A stretch of 13,396 nt of DNA from Betaproteobacteria bacterium (GTDB lineage Bacteria > Pseudomonadota > Gammaproteobacteria > Burkholderiales > SG8-39), in assembly GCA_016867955.1 (NCBI GenBank), contig VGIE01000016.1, positions 1 through 13,396 of the forward strand, read 5' to 3'. Of the stretch, positions 7,701-13,396 are shown in pieces. A program made the translations under genes and the position numbers. The first letter of the stretch is position 1. Every line of letters begins with the position of its first letter. The notes beneath the pieces were generated by a model. The model did not search any database. It saw only the letters and a program-made list of their open reading frames with translations, and was not told the origin of the DNA.

Positions 7701-7858
7701 AGGGTCTGCGCGTAGGCCGCGTGGCCGAGGAACAGCTTGAGGTAGTGGCTCCACACCGACTCGTAGATGAGGCCGGCGAAGCCGGATACGGTGAAGAGGA
7801 GGAAGAAGACGCTGCGCGGGGCGATGAGGCTCTGCAATGGTTCAGCCAAGGTTGTCAT
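4733..7858 (-). CDS. Fused MFS-like transporter/spermidine-synthase-like membrane protein
   Basis: This 1041-aa protein joins a polytopic membrane region to a SAM-dependent, spermidine-synthase-like domain. Residues about 15-220 and 258-505 hold many hydrophobic helices in two halves separated by a polar linker (about 221-258). The halves start alike (GFAGLIYESVW at 26-36, GAASFVYEIGW at 271-281), suggesting internal duplication. Residues about 515-760 form the synthase-like domain: nucleotide-binding VIGIGTGLT (595-603), acidic VEIEP (619-623), FDDAKTYF (649-656), and SEPSNPW (668-674) where true polyamine synthases carry catalytic aspartates. Residues about 830-1041 are soluble and helix-rich with no family I recognise. 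Similar fusions are common in Proteobacteria, usually called fused MFS/spermidine synthase; the altered active site argues against ordinary spermidine synthesis. ATG at 7858 has only a weak ribosome site. The gene is separated from the operon below it by a hairpin and that operon's own promoter. Confidence 0.88.
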   Translation of the reverse strand: MTTLAEPLQSLIAPRSVFFLLFTVSGFAGLIYESVWSHYLKLFLGHAAYAQTLVLVLFMGGMAVGAWLCSRLSSRWRNLLRGYAVAELLIGIAALVFHPLFVATTGVAYDSLLPGAHAATGSEAVTGLLKWVLAGLLILPQSILLGMTFPLMSAGIIRRHPRAPGETLALLYFTNSLGAALGVLAGGFILTDKLGLPGTMQVAGLINLALALGVWWLAPGRDDANTIRAAGASPGRAAAEHASDGEHPPHQAPAVTAPSYGLLLAIAALTGAASFVYEIGWIRMLSLVLGASTHSFELMLSSFILGLACGGLWIRGRIDRIVDPVRFLALVQVAMGLLALGTLPLYGEMFPLMQSVMKALAKTDSGYLMYLMSSHGFALAIMFPATFCTGMTLPLITYTLLRSGHGEKTIGAVYAANTLGSIAGVIAAAHLGMPLLGLKGLISAGAALDVALGLVLLWRLGHALGAPHAGERSSGHAAARHPRFGVPLAATLLSATAFAGVLWIVQLDAHRMASGVFRRGDLYTEKDANLIYYKDGKTTSVALMDFQDDRSLRTNGKSDGAINMGSGPIVSDEITMTLTGALPLAFRPETTEAAVIGIGTGLTTHTLLANPALLRVDTVEIEPYMAEASRRFAPFNANAYADPRSNIVFDDAKTYFSTHNRRYDLIVSEPSNPWVSGVSSLFTGEFYQLARRYLKPQGVLVQWFQMYEIDISLVASVLQALGNNFPDYVIYAATDSDLLIVAGDPETLARPIADITAMPGVSRELSRVHLLTLGDIEIRRIGGKKALAPFFASFGVPANSDYYPYLDLNAARYRFLQRSAGDFITLGTSGIPVLAMLEGRDGASRVAPSLAGEDYFEKVALTRRAQYARDFLLRREGVDPLGIPRTLQKDLEITRLRLLECREPERFDIWFHSLYQVARMVNPLLSRDAGRELWARIARSPCLAGLETQQRRWIELFAAVGRRDAAAMARLAEALLPERSDLPAGHRQYLVAAGMSGYLADGQHGKALAMWNRHAAEVHDPADLTLRLLHAHARVPSRDEH

Positions 7859-8199
7859 TCAAAGGGTGCATTTCGAAGAGTGCGTTCAGATCATGAGCGG
7901 GATGCAGCTGTAGAGGTTCGGAACCCGCTCCGGCGTTGCGCAGCGGAACCGTGTGCAGGGGGACACGCGCAGCGCGCCCAAGAAACGGCACCCGGCCCCG
8001 CAGCCGTGGCGCAATGTTAGCACCGTGCGGCCGCGTTGCCGGCCACGCGTCGGGGTCGGCGCAGTGCGCCCAATAGCACGGGGCGGGCGGAAGGGGCATC
8101 TCGATCCAGTATAATTTTGCCGATTGAACGTGAATGCGCCGCCATGCAAGCTCCGCGCGACAGCATCCGCTGCCCACCACTCCTGCAGGCCAGTTCCCC
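7859..8199. other. Divergent intergenic region before leuC
   Basis: These 341 bases separate the divergently read fusion-protein gene and leuC. No convincing gene, tRNA or known riboswitch is visible; short frames on both strands read as arginine- and proline-rich shadow sequence. The right third carries the leuC promoter candidate and a 19-codon upstream frame. No good promoter for the minus-strand gene was found, only a poor -10-like CATGAT close to its start. Confidence 0.6.
8110..8115 (+). promoter_or_regulatory. leuC: Candidate -10 box of the leu operon promoter
   Basis: A perfect TATAAT sits in an otherwise GC-rich stretch 84 bases before the leuC ATG and is followed by TTTTGCCG. No good -35 hexamer lies 16-18 bases upstream, so the promoter may need an activator (a LysR-type regulator is common for leu genes) or may be weak. 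Transcription would start near 8121, leaving a leader of about 80 bases. Confidence 0.5.
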
Positions 8200-8203
8200 A
8201 TGA
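8144..8203 (+). other. Short upstream frame whose stop overlaps the leuC start
   Basis: ATG at 8144 opens a 19-codon frame (MQAPRDSIRCPPLLQASSP) ending in TGA at 8201-8203, which overlaps the leuC ATG as ATGA. It holds only two adjacent leucine codons, fewer than a classic leucine attenuation leader, and has no clear ribosome site. It might feed ribosomes to leuC, which itself lacks a good Shine-Dalgarno sequence, but it may be chance. Confidence 0.25.
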
Positions 8204-9609
8204 GTGCTCAAACCCTATACGACAAGCTGTGGCTCAGCCACACCGTGCACGTCGAAGACGATGGCACGACGCTGCTCTACATCGACCGCCATCTTGTGCA
8301 CGAGGTCACCAGCCCGCAGGCCTACGAAGGCCTCAAGCTGGCGGGTCGCAAGCCGTGGCGAGCGGGCTCGGTGGTGGCGACGGCCGACCACAACACGCCG
8401 ACCAACGACTGGGACCAGGGCATCAAGGACCCAATTGCGCGCACCCAGGTTGAGCAACTGGACGCGAACATCAAGGAGTTCGGCGCCAAGGTCTATTTCC
8501 CGTTCCGCCACCGCAACCAGGGCATCGTGCACGTCATCGGCCCGGAGAATGGCGTAACGCTGCCGGGCATGACTGTAGTGTGTGGAGATTCGCACACCAG
8601 CACCCACGGCGCATTCGCGTGCCTGGCGCACGGCATCGGAACCAGCGAGGTGGAGCATGTTCTGGCCACGCAGACGCTGTTGTCGAAGAAGGCGAAGAAC
8701 CTGCGCATCGACATCGAGGGAGCGATCCCGCGCGGCGTGACCGCCAAGGATCTGGCGCTGGCCGTCATCGGCAGGATCGGCACTGCGGGTGGCGCGGGCT
8801 ACGCCATCGAGTTTGCCGGCAGCGCCGTCCGCGCGCTTTCCATGGAAGGCCGCATGACCCTGTGCAACATGTCGATCGAGGCCGGCGCACGCGCCGGGAT
8901 GGTGGCCGTCGACGAGACCACGATCAATTACCTGAAGGGCCGCCCCTACGCGCCGAAGGGCGAACAGTGGGACCGAGCGGTGGCCTACTGGCGCACGCTG
9001 GTCAGCGATGCGGGCGCTTTGTTCGACCGCCAGGTGCAGTTCAGCGCGGCAGAGGTGAAGCCGCAGGTCACCTGGGGAACGTCGCCCGAAATGGTGCTGA
9101 CCATCGAGGATCGGGTACCGGATCCCGACAAGGTGAAGGATGCCGTGCGGCGCGAGGGCATGGAGCGCGCGTTGGCCTATATGGGGTTGAAGCCCAACAC
9201 GCCGATCAGCGACATCATGATCGACAAGGTCTTCATCGGCTCCTGCACCAACTCGCGCATCGAGGACCTGCGCGCGGCTGCTGCCGTGGTCAAGGGGAGG
9301 CGCAAGGCCGCGAACGTGAAGCTGGCCTTGGTGGTGCCGGGGTCAGGGCCGGTGAAGGTCCAGGCAGAGAAGGAGGGCCTGGACCGCATATTCACCGATG
9401 CTGGATTCGAATGGCGCGAGCCCGGCTGCTCGATGTGTCTGGCCATGAACGCCGACCGGCTCGAGCCGGGCGAGCGCTGTGCGTCGACTTCCAACCGCAA
9501 TTTCGAGGGGCGACAGGGCACCGGCGGCCGCACGCACCTGGTGAGCCCGGAAATGGCCGCGGCAGCCGGCATTGCCGGCCACTTCGTCGACGTTCGCCAG
9601 TGGCGCTGA
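8200..9609 (+). CDS. leuC: 3-isopropylmalate dehydratase large subunit
   Basis: LeuC is the Fe-S subunit of isopropylmalate isomerase, which with LeuD converts 2-isopropylmalate to 3-isopropylmalate in leucine synthesis. The 469-aa length is normal (about 466 in E. coli). It starts MSAQTLYDKLW and carries DHNTPT, VVCGDSHTSTHGAFACLAHG, the cluster cysteines C349 (IGSCTNSR), C410 and C413 (EPGCSMCLAMN), and the substrate loop TSNRNFEGRQG near the end. The frame extends 22 codons upstream to 8134, but that part (RRHASSARQH...) is unlike any LeuC N-terminus, so 8200 is chosen although its Shine-Dalgarno is weak. It is first of leuC-leuD-leuB on the same strand. The 252-bp gap to leuD is long for two subunits of one enzyme and holds a duplicated leuD start. 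Confidence 0.97.
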   Translation: MSAQTLYDKLWLSHTVHVEDDGTTLLYIDRHLVHEVTSPQAYEGLKLAGRKPWRAGSVVATADHNTPTNDWDQGIKDPIARTQVEQLDANIKEFGAKVYFPFRHRNQGIVHVIGPENGVTLPGMTVVCGDSHTSTHGAFACLAHGIGTSEVEHVLATQTLLSKKAKNLRIDIEGAIPRGVTAKDLALAVIGRIGTAGGAGYAIEFAGSAVRALSMEGRMTLCNMSIEAGARAGMVAVDETTINYLKGRPYAPKGEQWDRAVAYWRTLVSDAGALFDRQVQFSAAEVKPQVTWGTSPEMVLTIEDRVPDPDKVKDAVRREGMERALAYMGLKPNTPISDIMIDKVFIGSCTNSRIEDLRAAAAVVKGRRKAANVKLALVVPGSGPVKVQAEKEGLDRIFTDAGFEWREPGCSMCLAMNADRLEPGERCASTSNRNFEGRQGTGGRTHLVSPEMAAAAGIAGHFVDVRQWR

Positions 9610-9751
9610 GGGTGGCCGGCGGCGCGGGGGGAAACCAACCCTCGCACTTCCCCAGGTCAGGACGCCTAACGGCTGTTCTTACAGGCGCTCTAGTTGAAAC
9701 GACCGGGTTGCTTCGCAGGATTGTACGGACTGCTGAAAGGAAGACCTGACA
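9610..9751 (+). other. leuC-leuD spacer, upstream part
   Basis: Beyond the leuC stop these 142 bases show no recognisable gene. A weak 5-bp inverted repeat, CGCCT and AGGCG around 9665-9690, is not a convincing terminator. The last 25 bases before 9752 resemble the region just before the true leuD ATG (CGG.CTG.T...CTGAC), indicating that the duplicated unit includes the ribosome-binding region. Confidence 0.5.
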
Positions 9752-9859
9752 ATGGAAAAGTTCACCGTACACGACGGGCTCGTATTGCCGCTCAATCGAA
9801 AAGGTGGGACCGACCGCGCCGCTACGCTGGCCGGCGCGGCCTGTTCGGGAGATATCTGA
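9752..9859 (+). pseudogene. Truncated duplicate of the leuD 5' end (35-codon frame)
   Basis: ATG at 9752 begins a 35-codon frame reading MEKFTVHDGLVLPLNRKGG, then TDRAATLAGAACSGDI and a TGA at 9857-9859. The first 14 codons match the true leuD start (MEKFIVHNGLVLPL at 9862) at 37 of 42 bases, with 20 identical bases in a row (9774-9793 and 9884-9903). Three of the five differences are silent. After that the copy drifts, keeping only L.R and TD.A of LDRANVDTDA. The copies are 110 bp apart, not a multiple of three. A possible ribosome site (GGAAG) lies upstream. It is either a decaying remnant of a tandem duplication or a short translated leader whose stop, two bases before the leuD ATG, could couple translation. 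No known function. Confidence 0.8.
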
Positions 9860-9861
9860 CC

Positions 9862-10500
9862 ATGGAGAAATTCATCGTACATAACGGGCTCGTATTGCCG
9901 CTCGACCGGGCGAATGTCGACACCGATGCCATCATTCCCAAGCAGTTTCTGAAGTCGATCAAGCGTTCCGGCTTCGGCCCCAACCTGTTCGACGCCTGGC
10001 GATACCTGGACGAGGGCCAGCCGAACAAGTCAAACGAGGGCCGGCCGGTGAACCCGGATTTCGTCTTGAACAAGCCGCTGTATCGCGGCGCGACGGTGCT
10101 GCTCGCGCGCGAGAACTTCGGCTGCGGCAGTTCCCGCGAGCACGCGCCGTGGGCACTGCACGACTACGGGTTCCGCGCCATCATCGCCCCGTCCTACGCC
10201 GACATCTTCTTCAACAACTGCTACCAGAACGGCCTCCTGCCAATCGTGCTGAAGGCGTCCGAGGTGGACCAGTTGTTCCATGATGCGGCGGCCTTCCCGG
10301 GCTTTCGCCTGCTGATCGACCTGGGCGAGCAGTCCGTGGCCTATGCGGACGGCAGCAGGCGCTACCGCTTCGAGCTGGATGCCTTCCGCAAGTATTGCCT
10401 GCTCAACGGCCTGGACGACATTGGGCTGTCGCTGCGTCACGCTGACAAGATCAAGGCCTTCGAGGAACGCCGCCGCGCCGAGCAGCCCTGGCTGTTCTAG
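9862..10500 (+). CDS. leuD: 3-isopropylmalate dehydratase small subunit
   Basis: LeuD supplies the swivelling small subunit that partners LeuC in isopropylmalate isomerase. The 212 residues fit the slightly long proteobacterial form. Signatures are DRANVDTDAIIPKQFLKSI (15-33) and NFGCGSSREHAPWAL (85-99), the substrate-recognition loop, followed by APSYADIFFNNCYQNGLLPI. The frame is open back to 9694 with an unrelated 56-residue arginine-rich extension; ATG at 9862 is chosen because family homology starts exactly there and GGGAGA lies about nine bases upstream. The stop of the duplicated mini-frame sits two bases before this ATG, so translation may be by reinitiation as well as direct entry. 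leuB follows after 82 bases. Confidence 0.97.
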   Translation: MEKFIVHNGLVLPLDRANVDTDAIIPKQFLKSIKRSGFGPNLFDAWRYLDEGQPNKSNEGRPVNPDFVLNKPLYRGATVLLARENFGCGSSREHAPWALHDYGFRAIIAPSYADIFFNNCYQNGLLPIVLKASEVDQLFHDAAAFPGFRLLIDLGEQSVAYADGSRRYRFELDAFRKYCLLNGLDDIGLSLRHADKIKAFEERRRAEQPWLF

Positions 10501-10529
10501 GCGGCAGCCCCCCTTTCGCACATGAGACC

Positions 10530-10549
10530 GGCGCCGGCATCGCGGCGCC
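10530..10549 (+). other. Small GC hairpin in the leuD-leuB gap
   Basis: Two copies of the self-complementary hexamer GGCGCC (10530-10535 and 10544-10549) can pair across an 8-base loop. No T-run follows, so it is not a standard terminator; it might stabilise the upstream message or simply reflect GC-rich composition. Confidence 0.3.
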
Positions 10550-10582
10550 AGCCACCCCGTCAACTTTCGATCGAGCATGCGT

Positions 10583-11644
10583 ATGAAAATCGCTGTTCTT
10601 CCCGGTGACGGCATCGGGCCCGAGATCATGGCCGAGGCCCTGAAGGTATTGAAGGCGCTGGATCTCGATCTGGAGTTCGAGCATGGTCTCGTTGGCGGTG
10701 CGGCCTATGACATCGTGGGAGAGCCGCTGCCCGCGGCGACCCTGAGGCTCGCGCGCGCGGCCGATGCGCTGATGTTTGGTGCCGTCGGCGGTCCGCAGTA
10801 CGACACGTTGCCGCGCGCCAAGCGCCCGGAGCAGGCCATTCTCGGCCTGCGCAAGGAACTCGGCCTGTTCGCCAACCTGCGGCCGGCCATCGTCTATGCC
10901 GAACTGGCCGATGCTTCGACGATTCGCGCGGACGTGGTGGCGGGGCTTGACCTGCTGATCCTGCGCGAACTCACTGGCGATGTGTATTTCGGCCAGCCGC
11001 GCGGCGTGCGCACGCTCGAGGGCGGCGAGCGCGAGGGCTACGACACCATGCGTTACACGGAGTCCGAAGTGCGACGCATTGCGCACGCCGGCTTCCGCGC
11101 GGCGATGAAGCGTGGCCGCAAGCTGTGCTCCGTGGACAAGGCCAATGTGCTGGAGACCTCGCAGTTCTGGCGCGACGTGGTTGTCGAGGTCGCCAGGGAA
11201 TATCCCCAGATCGAGTTGTCGCACATGTATGTCGACAACGCGGCCATGCAGCTGATCCGCAACCCCGGGCAGTTCGATGTCATCGTCACCGGCAACCTTT
11301 TCGGCGACATCCTGTCCGACGAGGCGTCGATGCTGACTGGCTCGATCGGGATGCTGCCGTCAGCGGCGCTGGATGAAAACGGCAAGGGACTCTACGAACC
11401 GATTCATGGCTCTGCGCCGGATATCGCGGGCAAGGGTGTAGCCAATCCGCTGGCCACCATCCTTTCGGCGGCGATGATGCTGCGCTATTCGCTCAATCAG
11501 GATGCCGCGGCCGATCGCATCGAGGCGGCGGTGCGCAAGGTGCTGGCCCAAGGCCTGCGTTGCGCGGACATCAGCCAGGACGGCAGGCAGACGGTCGGAA
11601 CATCCGCCATGGGTGACGCCGTGCTTGCTGCGTTGCGAGCCTGA
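10583..11644 (+). CDS. leuB: 3-isopropylmalate dehydrogenase
   Basis: LeuB oxidises and decarboxylates 3-isopropylmalate with NAD+ to 2-ketoisocaproate, the last leucine-specific step before transamination. The 353-aa protein shows LPGDGIGPEI (6-15), the substrate arginines R90, R100 and R128, the catalytic pair Y135 (TGDVYFG) and K186 (DKANVL), the metal aspartates D218, D242 and D246, and the NAD-binding GSAPDIAGKGVANP (276-289). An ATG two codons upstream (10577) is possible, but a short GAG site has proper spacing only for 10583, and family members usually begin MKIAVLPGDG. It lies in the leuCDB order; asd downstream has a promoter candidate of its own. Confidence 0.96.
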   Translation: MKIAVLPGDGIGPEIMAEALKVLKALDLDLEFEHGLVGGAAYDIVGEPLPAATLRLARAADALMFGAVGGPQYDTLPRAKRPEQAILGLRKELGLFANLRPAIVYAELADASTIRADVVAGLDLLILRELTGDVYFGQPRGVRTLEGGEREGYDTMRYTESEVRRIAHAGFRAAMKRGRKLCSVDKANVLETSQFWRDVVVEVAREYPQIELSHMYVDNAAMQLIRNPGQFDVIVTGNLFGDILSDEASMLTGSIGMLPSAALDENGKGLYEPIHGSAPDIAGKGVANPLATILSAAMMLRYSLNQDAAADRIEAAVRKVLAQGLRCADISQDGRQTVGTSAMGDAVLAALRA

Positions 11645-11673
11645 GGCCGGCGCTACGCAAAAGGCGCAAAAAG

Positions 11674-11703
11674 TCGTCAAATTTTGCTGCGGTGCGGTAA
11701 AAT
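11674..11703 (+). promoter_or_regulatory. asd: Candidate promoter of asd
   Basis: TCGTCA (11674-11679, four of six -35 matches) and TAAAAT (11698-11703, five of six -10 matches) are 18 bases apart in a locally AT-rich patch between leuB and asd. A leader of about 80 bases would follow. A second -35-like TTGACT at 11711 has no good partner. No lysine riboswitch-like structure was recognised in the short leader. Confidence 0.5.
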
Positions 11704-11793
11704 GTTTGTCTTGACTAGGCGTCTGGTCATCCACGGATTTCGGGCCGACGTTTCCGGAGCAGGCCTCCAGATCGTGTGACTTGGAAGAAGATG

Positions 11794-12906
11794 ATGAAGA
11801 AAGTCGGGTTCGTAGGCTGGAGAGGCATGGTGGGTTCTGTGCTCATGCAACGCATGCATGCGGAGCAGGACTTTGCGCTGCTTGAGCCGGCGTTCTTCTC
11901 CACTTCGCAGGTCGGTGCAATGGGCCCGTTCATCGGCAAGGAGGCTACGCCGCTCAAGGATGCACGGGACATTGCCGACTTGCGCCGCATGGACGCTATC
12001 GTCACCTGCCAGGGTGGCGACTACACGACCGAGATGCACGGCAAGCTGCGCGCGGCGGGCTGGCAGGGTTACTGGATCGATGCGGCCAGCACTCTGCGCA
12101 TGCACAAGGATGCTGTCATCATCCTCGACCCGATCAACCTGTCGGACATCGAGGACGGGATCCGTCGTGGTGCCAAGGACTTTATCGGCGGAAACTGCAC
12201 CGTCAGCCTGATGCTGCTCGCCATGCACGGGCTGTTCCGCGAGGGTCTGGTTGAATGGATGACCGCCATGACCTATCAGGCGGCTTCCGGCGCGGGCGCC
12301 GAGAACATGCGCGAACTCGTCCGGCAGATGGGATTCGCCCATGCCGCTGTCGAAGGCATGCTCAAGGACCCGGCATCTGCCATCCTTCAGATCGACCGCA
12401 CCGTGACCGACGCGATCCGTTCCGAGCGCAATCCGACCGCGCACTCCGGGGTGCCCCTGGCCGGCAGTCTCATCCCGTGGATCGACAGGGATCTTGGCAA
12501 CGGCCAGAGTCGTGAGGAGTGGAAGGGGCAGGCTGAAGGCAACAAGATTCTCGGCCGGGAGGCGCAGTCAATCCCCATCGACGGGCTATGCGTGCGCGTC
12601 GGCGCGATGCGCTGCCACAGCCAGGCGCTGACTGTTAAGCTATCGCGCGACCTGCCAGTCGCCGAGATCGAAGGCCTGCTCGCTGCGGCCAACCCCTGGG
12701 TCAGGGTCGTCCCCAACACGCGCGAAGCCACGTTGGCCGGACTCACTCCCGCTGCGGTGACAGGTACGCTGAATGTGCCCATCGGACGCCTGCGCAAGCT
12801 GTCAATGGGCGGCCAGTACCTGAGCGCGTTCACTGTCGGCGATCAGTTGTTGTGGGGCGCGGCCGAGCCGCTGCGCCGGATGCTGCGAATCCTCCTGGGC
12901 GCCTGA
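11794..12906 (+). CDS. asd: Aspartate-semialdehyde dehydrogenase
   Basis: Asd reduces aspartyl phosphate to aspartate semialdehyde with NADPH, the branch point to lysine, diaminopimelate, threonine and methionine. The 370-aa product is close to the E. coli enzyme (367). It begins MKKVGFVGWRGMVGSVLMQR with the NADP-binding glycine loop, has the catalytic cysteine C135 in GGNCTVSLML, YQAASGAGA (161-169), HSGVPLAGSLIPWID (217-231), and the substrate arginine and catalytic histidine R268 and H275 in RVGAMRCHSQ. Two adjacent ATGs (11791, 11794) and a GTG at 11776 are possible starts; 11794 is preferred because GGAAG lies six bases before it and homology begins there. Position between leuB and fimV matches the betaproteobacterial order. 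Confidence 0.97.
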   Translation: MKKVGFVGWRGMVGSVLMQRMHAEQDFALLEPAFFSTSQVGAMGPFIGKEATPLKDARDIADLRRMDAIVTCQGGDYTTEMHGKLRAAGWQGYWIDAASTLRMHKDAVIILDPINLSDIEDGIRRGAKDFIGGNCTVSLMLLAMHGLFREGLVEWMTAMTYQAASGAGAENMRELVRQMGFAHAAVEGMLKDPASAILQIDRTVTDAIRSERNPTAHSGVPLAGSLIPWIDRDLGNGQSREEWKGQAEGNKILGREAQSIPIDGLCVRVGAMRCHSQALTVKLSRDLPVAEIEGLLAAANPWVRVVPNTREATLAGLTPAAVTGTLNVPIGRLRKLSMGGQYLSAFTVGDQLLWGAAEPLRRMLRILLGA

Positions 12907-12936
12907 AACGAGCGAGCAGGTCCGTGGTGCCATCAA

Positions 12937-12956
12937 CTGCCGGTCCGCGCCGGCAG
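12937..12956 (+). terminator. Hairpin downstream of asd
   Basis: A perfect 7-bp stem, CTGCCGG (12937-12943) with CCGGCAG (12950-12956) around a 6-base loop, begins 30 bases after the asd stop. The sequence after it is CTTGCTGTCGG without a clear T-run, so it may pause polymerase or end transcription only with help. Confidence 0.4.
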
Positions 12957-13190
12957 CTTGCTGTCGGCGAGTCGTTCCGATGAGCCGGAATTGCTACCTC
13001 ACGCTGCGTAGCGTCGTATTTCGCTGGTTCGCGGAGCTCTTTTCCGACTAACGCATCGGTCTGACGGTCGCAAGGAAAAACCCGACGAAAATGAAAGACT
13101 TAACGGATATTACGAAACGAAACATAAGCTTGCAAGGCTAACCTCATGATGGTATTTTTTTTTTCCGCTTCAACGCCTTAAGGTGGCAGC
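12957..13190 (+). other. fimV upstream region, AT-rich with a 10-T tract
   Basis: GC content falls sharply from about 13070 to 13170 against the GC-rich background, as expected of a promoter region. Two weak promoter pairs are visible: TTAACG and CATAAG, 17 bases apart, before 13131; and TTGCAA and TATTTT, also 17 apart, the latter running into ten T residues at 13155-13164. Two tiny frames (23 codons at 12980-13051, 16 codons at 13091-13141) have no support as genes. Confidence 0.45.
13180..13186 (+). promoter_or_regulatory. fimV: Ribosome binding site for fimV
   Basis: AAGGTGG, one base from the ideal AAGGAGG, ends four bases before a TTG codon. An in-frame TAA at 13179-13181 blocks any earlier start, so the pair fixes the fimV start at TTG 13191. 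Confidence 0.65.
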
Positions 13191-13396
13191 TTGGGTAAGA
13201 TCACCTGCAAAACCGTTCTGCTGGCCCTTCTGGTCACCGGCTCGTCACTTTTTTCGTTGGTTTCCCATTCCGCGGGTCTTGGAAAGCTGACCGTTCTGTC
13301 TTCCCTCGGTCAGCCCTTGCGCGCGGAAATCGAGATCGTGTCGTTGCAGGCGGGGGAGGGTGAATCATTGACCGCCCGCCTGGCATCGCCGGAGGC
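13191..13396 (+). CDS. fimV: FimV-like pilus/peptidoglycan-associated protein, 3' partial
   Basis: Only 68 codons are inside the window. The protein starts at TTG with a signal peptide: a short basic start (GKITCK), a hydrophobic core (VLLALLVTGSSLFSLV) and a likely cut after HSA at about residue 28. The mature end reads GLGKLTVLSSLGQPLRAEIE, the hallmark opening of FimV-type proteins, which go on to a LysM peptidoglycan-binding domain, a membrane helix and a cytoplasmic TPR region. FimV supports type IV pilus assembly and twitching motility at the cell pole. The TTG is forced by a stop codon 12 bases upstream in the same frame. Position after asd agrees with betaproteobacterial genomes. The rest of the gene lies beyond the window. 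Confidence 0.9.
   Translation, partial: MGKITCKTVLLALLVTGSSLFSLVSHSAGLGKLTVLSSLGQPLRAEIEIVSLQAGEGESLTARLASPE

Noticed and set aside
6644..8020. A 458-codon plus-strand frame over the fusion gene and intergenic region
   Set aside because: It is mostly antisense to the membrane domain and rich in Gln, His, Glu and Arg, a typical shadow of hydrophobic codons.
8580..9749. A 389-codon plus-strand frame overlapping leuC
   Set aside because: leuC in another frame has complete motifs; this frame is arginine- and glycine-rich shadow.
9694..9861. 56-residue N-terminal extension of LeuD from a TTG
   Set aside because: No similarity to LeuD and strongly arginine-rich; the family sequence begins at ATG 9862 with a ribosome site before it.
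12980..13051. 23-codon frame MSRNCYLTLRSVVFRWFAELF.. between asd and fimV
   Set aside because: No ribosome site, no recognised family and short enough to be chance.
13091..13141. 16-codon frame MKDLTDITKRNISLQG before fimV
   Set aside because: It lies in the AT-rich promoter region without a clear ribosome site; probably chance.
1..13396. CRISPR arrays, tRNA or rRNA genes, insertion sequences, phage or defence genes
   Set aside because: No regularly spaced repeats, no tRNA-like clover-leaf or rRNA sequence, and no transposase, integrase or recognisable defence gene was seen on either strand.

Overview
The window is GC-rich bacterial DNA. The run leuC-leuD-leuB-asd-fimV on the plus strand (8200 to the right edge) is a gene order I know from Betaproteobacteria (Burkholderiales, Rhodocyclales and relatives), where truA and trp genes usually follow fimV. 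The genus cannot be fixed from the sequence alone.

Left part (1-4732): a plus-strand luciferase-like (LLM family) oxidoreductase, cut at its 5' end by the window edge, runs convergently into a three-gene minus-strand set. In transcription order this set is a crotonase-fold ring-hydrolase-like protein (BadI/MenB type), an AMP-forming acyl-CoA ligase resembling cyclohexanecarboxylate- or aryl-CoA ligases, and a CitE-like HpcH/HpaI CoA-ester lyase. A good sigma70 promoter (TTGACA, 17 bp, GATAAA) lies before the first gene, and an inverted repeat overlaps its -10 box. The set reads as a small regulated catabolic operon: activate an acid to a CoA thioester, hydrolyse or rearrange a ring, cleave a CoA ester. 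The dehydrogenase and hydratase genes of the textbook cyclohexanecarboxylate pathway are absent here, and the hydrolase has Ala where MenB-type enzymes have a catalytic Asp, so the substrate is open. A REP-like palindrome separates the convergent genes.

Middle (4733-7858, minus): a 1041-aa membrane protein, an MFS-like/spermidine-synthase-like fusion with two related membrane halves, a SAM-binding-like domain and a helical C-terminal extension. It is divergent from leuC across a 341-bp gap.

Right part (8200-13396, plus): leuC, leuD and leuB encode isopropylmalate isomerase (two subunits) and isopropylmalate dehydrogenase of leucine synthesis. asd encodes aspartate-semialdehyde dehydrogenase (lysine, threonine, methionine and diaminopimelate). 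The first 68 codons of fimV follow, starting at TTG. The oddest feature is between leuC and leuD: a diverged second copy of the leuD translation start, whose 35-codon frame stops two bases before the real leuD ATG. leuC is also preceded by a short frame whose stop overlaps its ATG.
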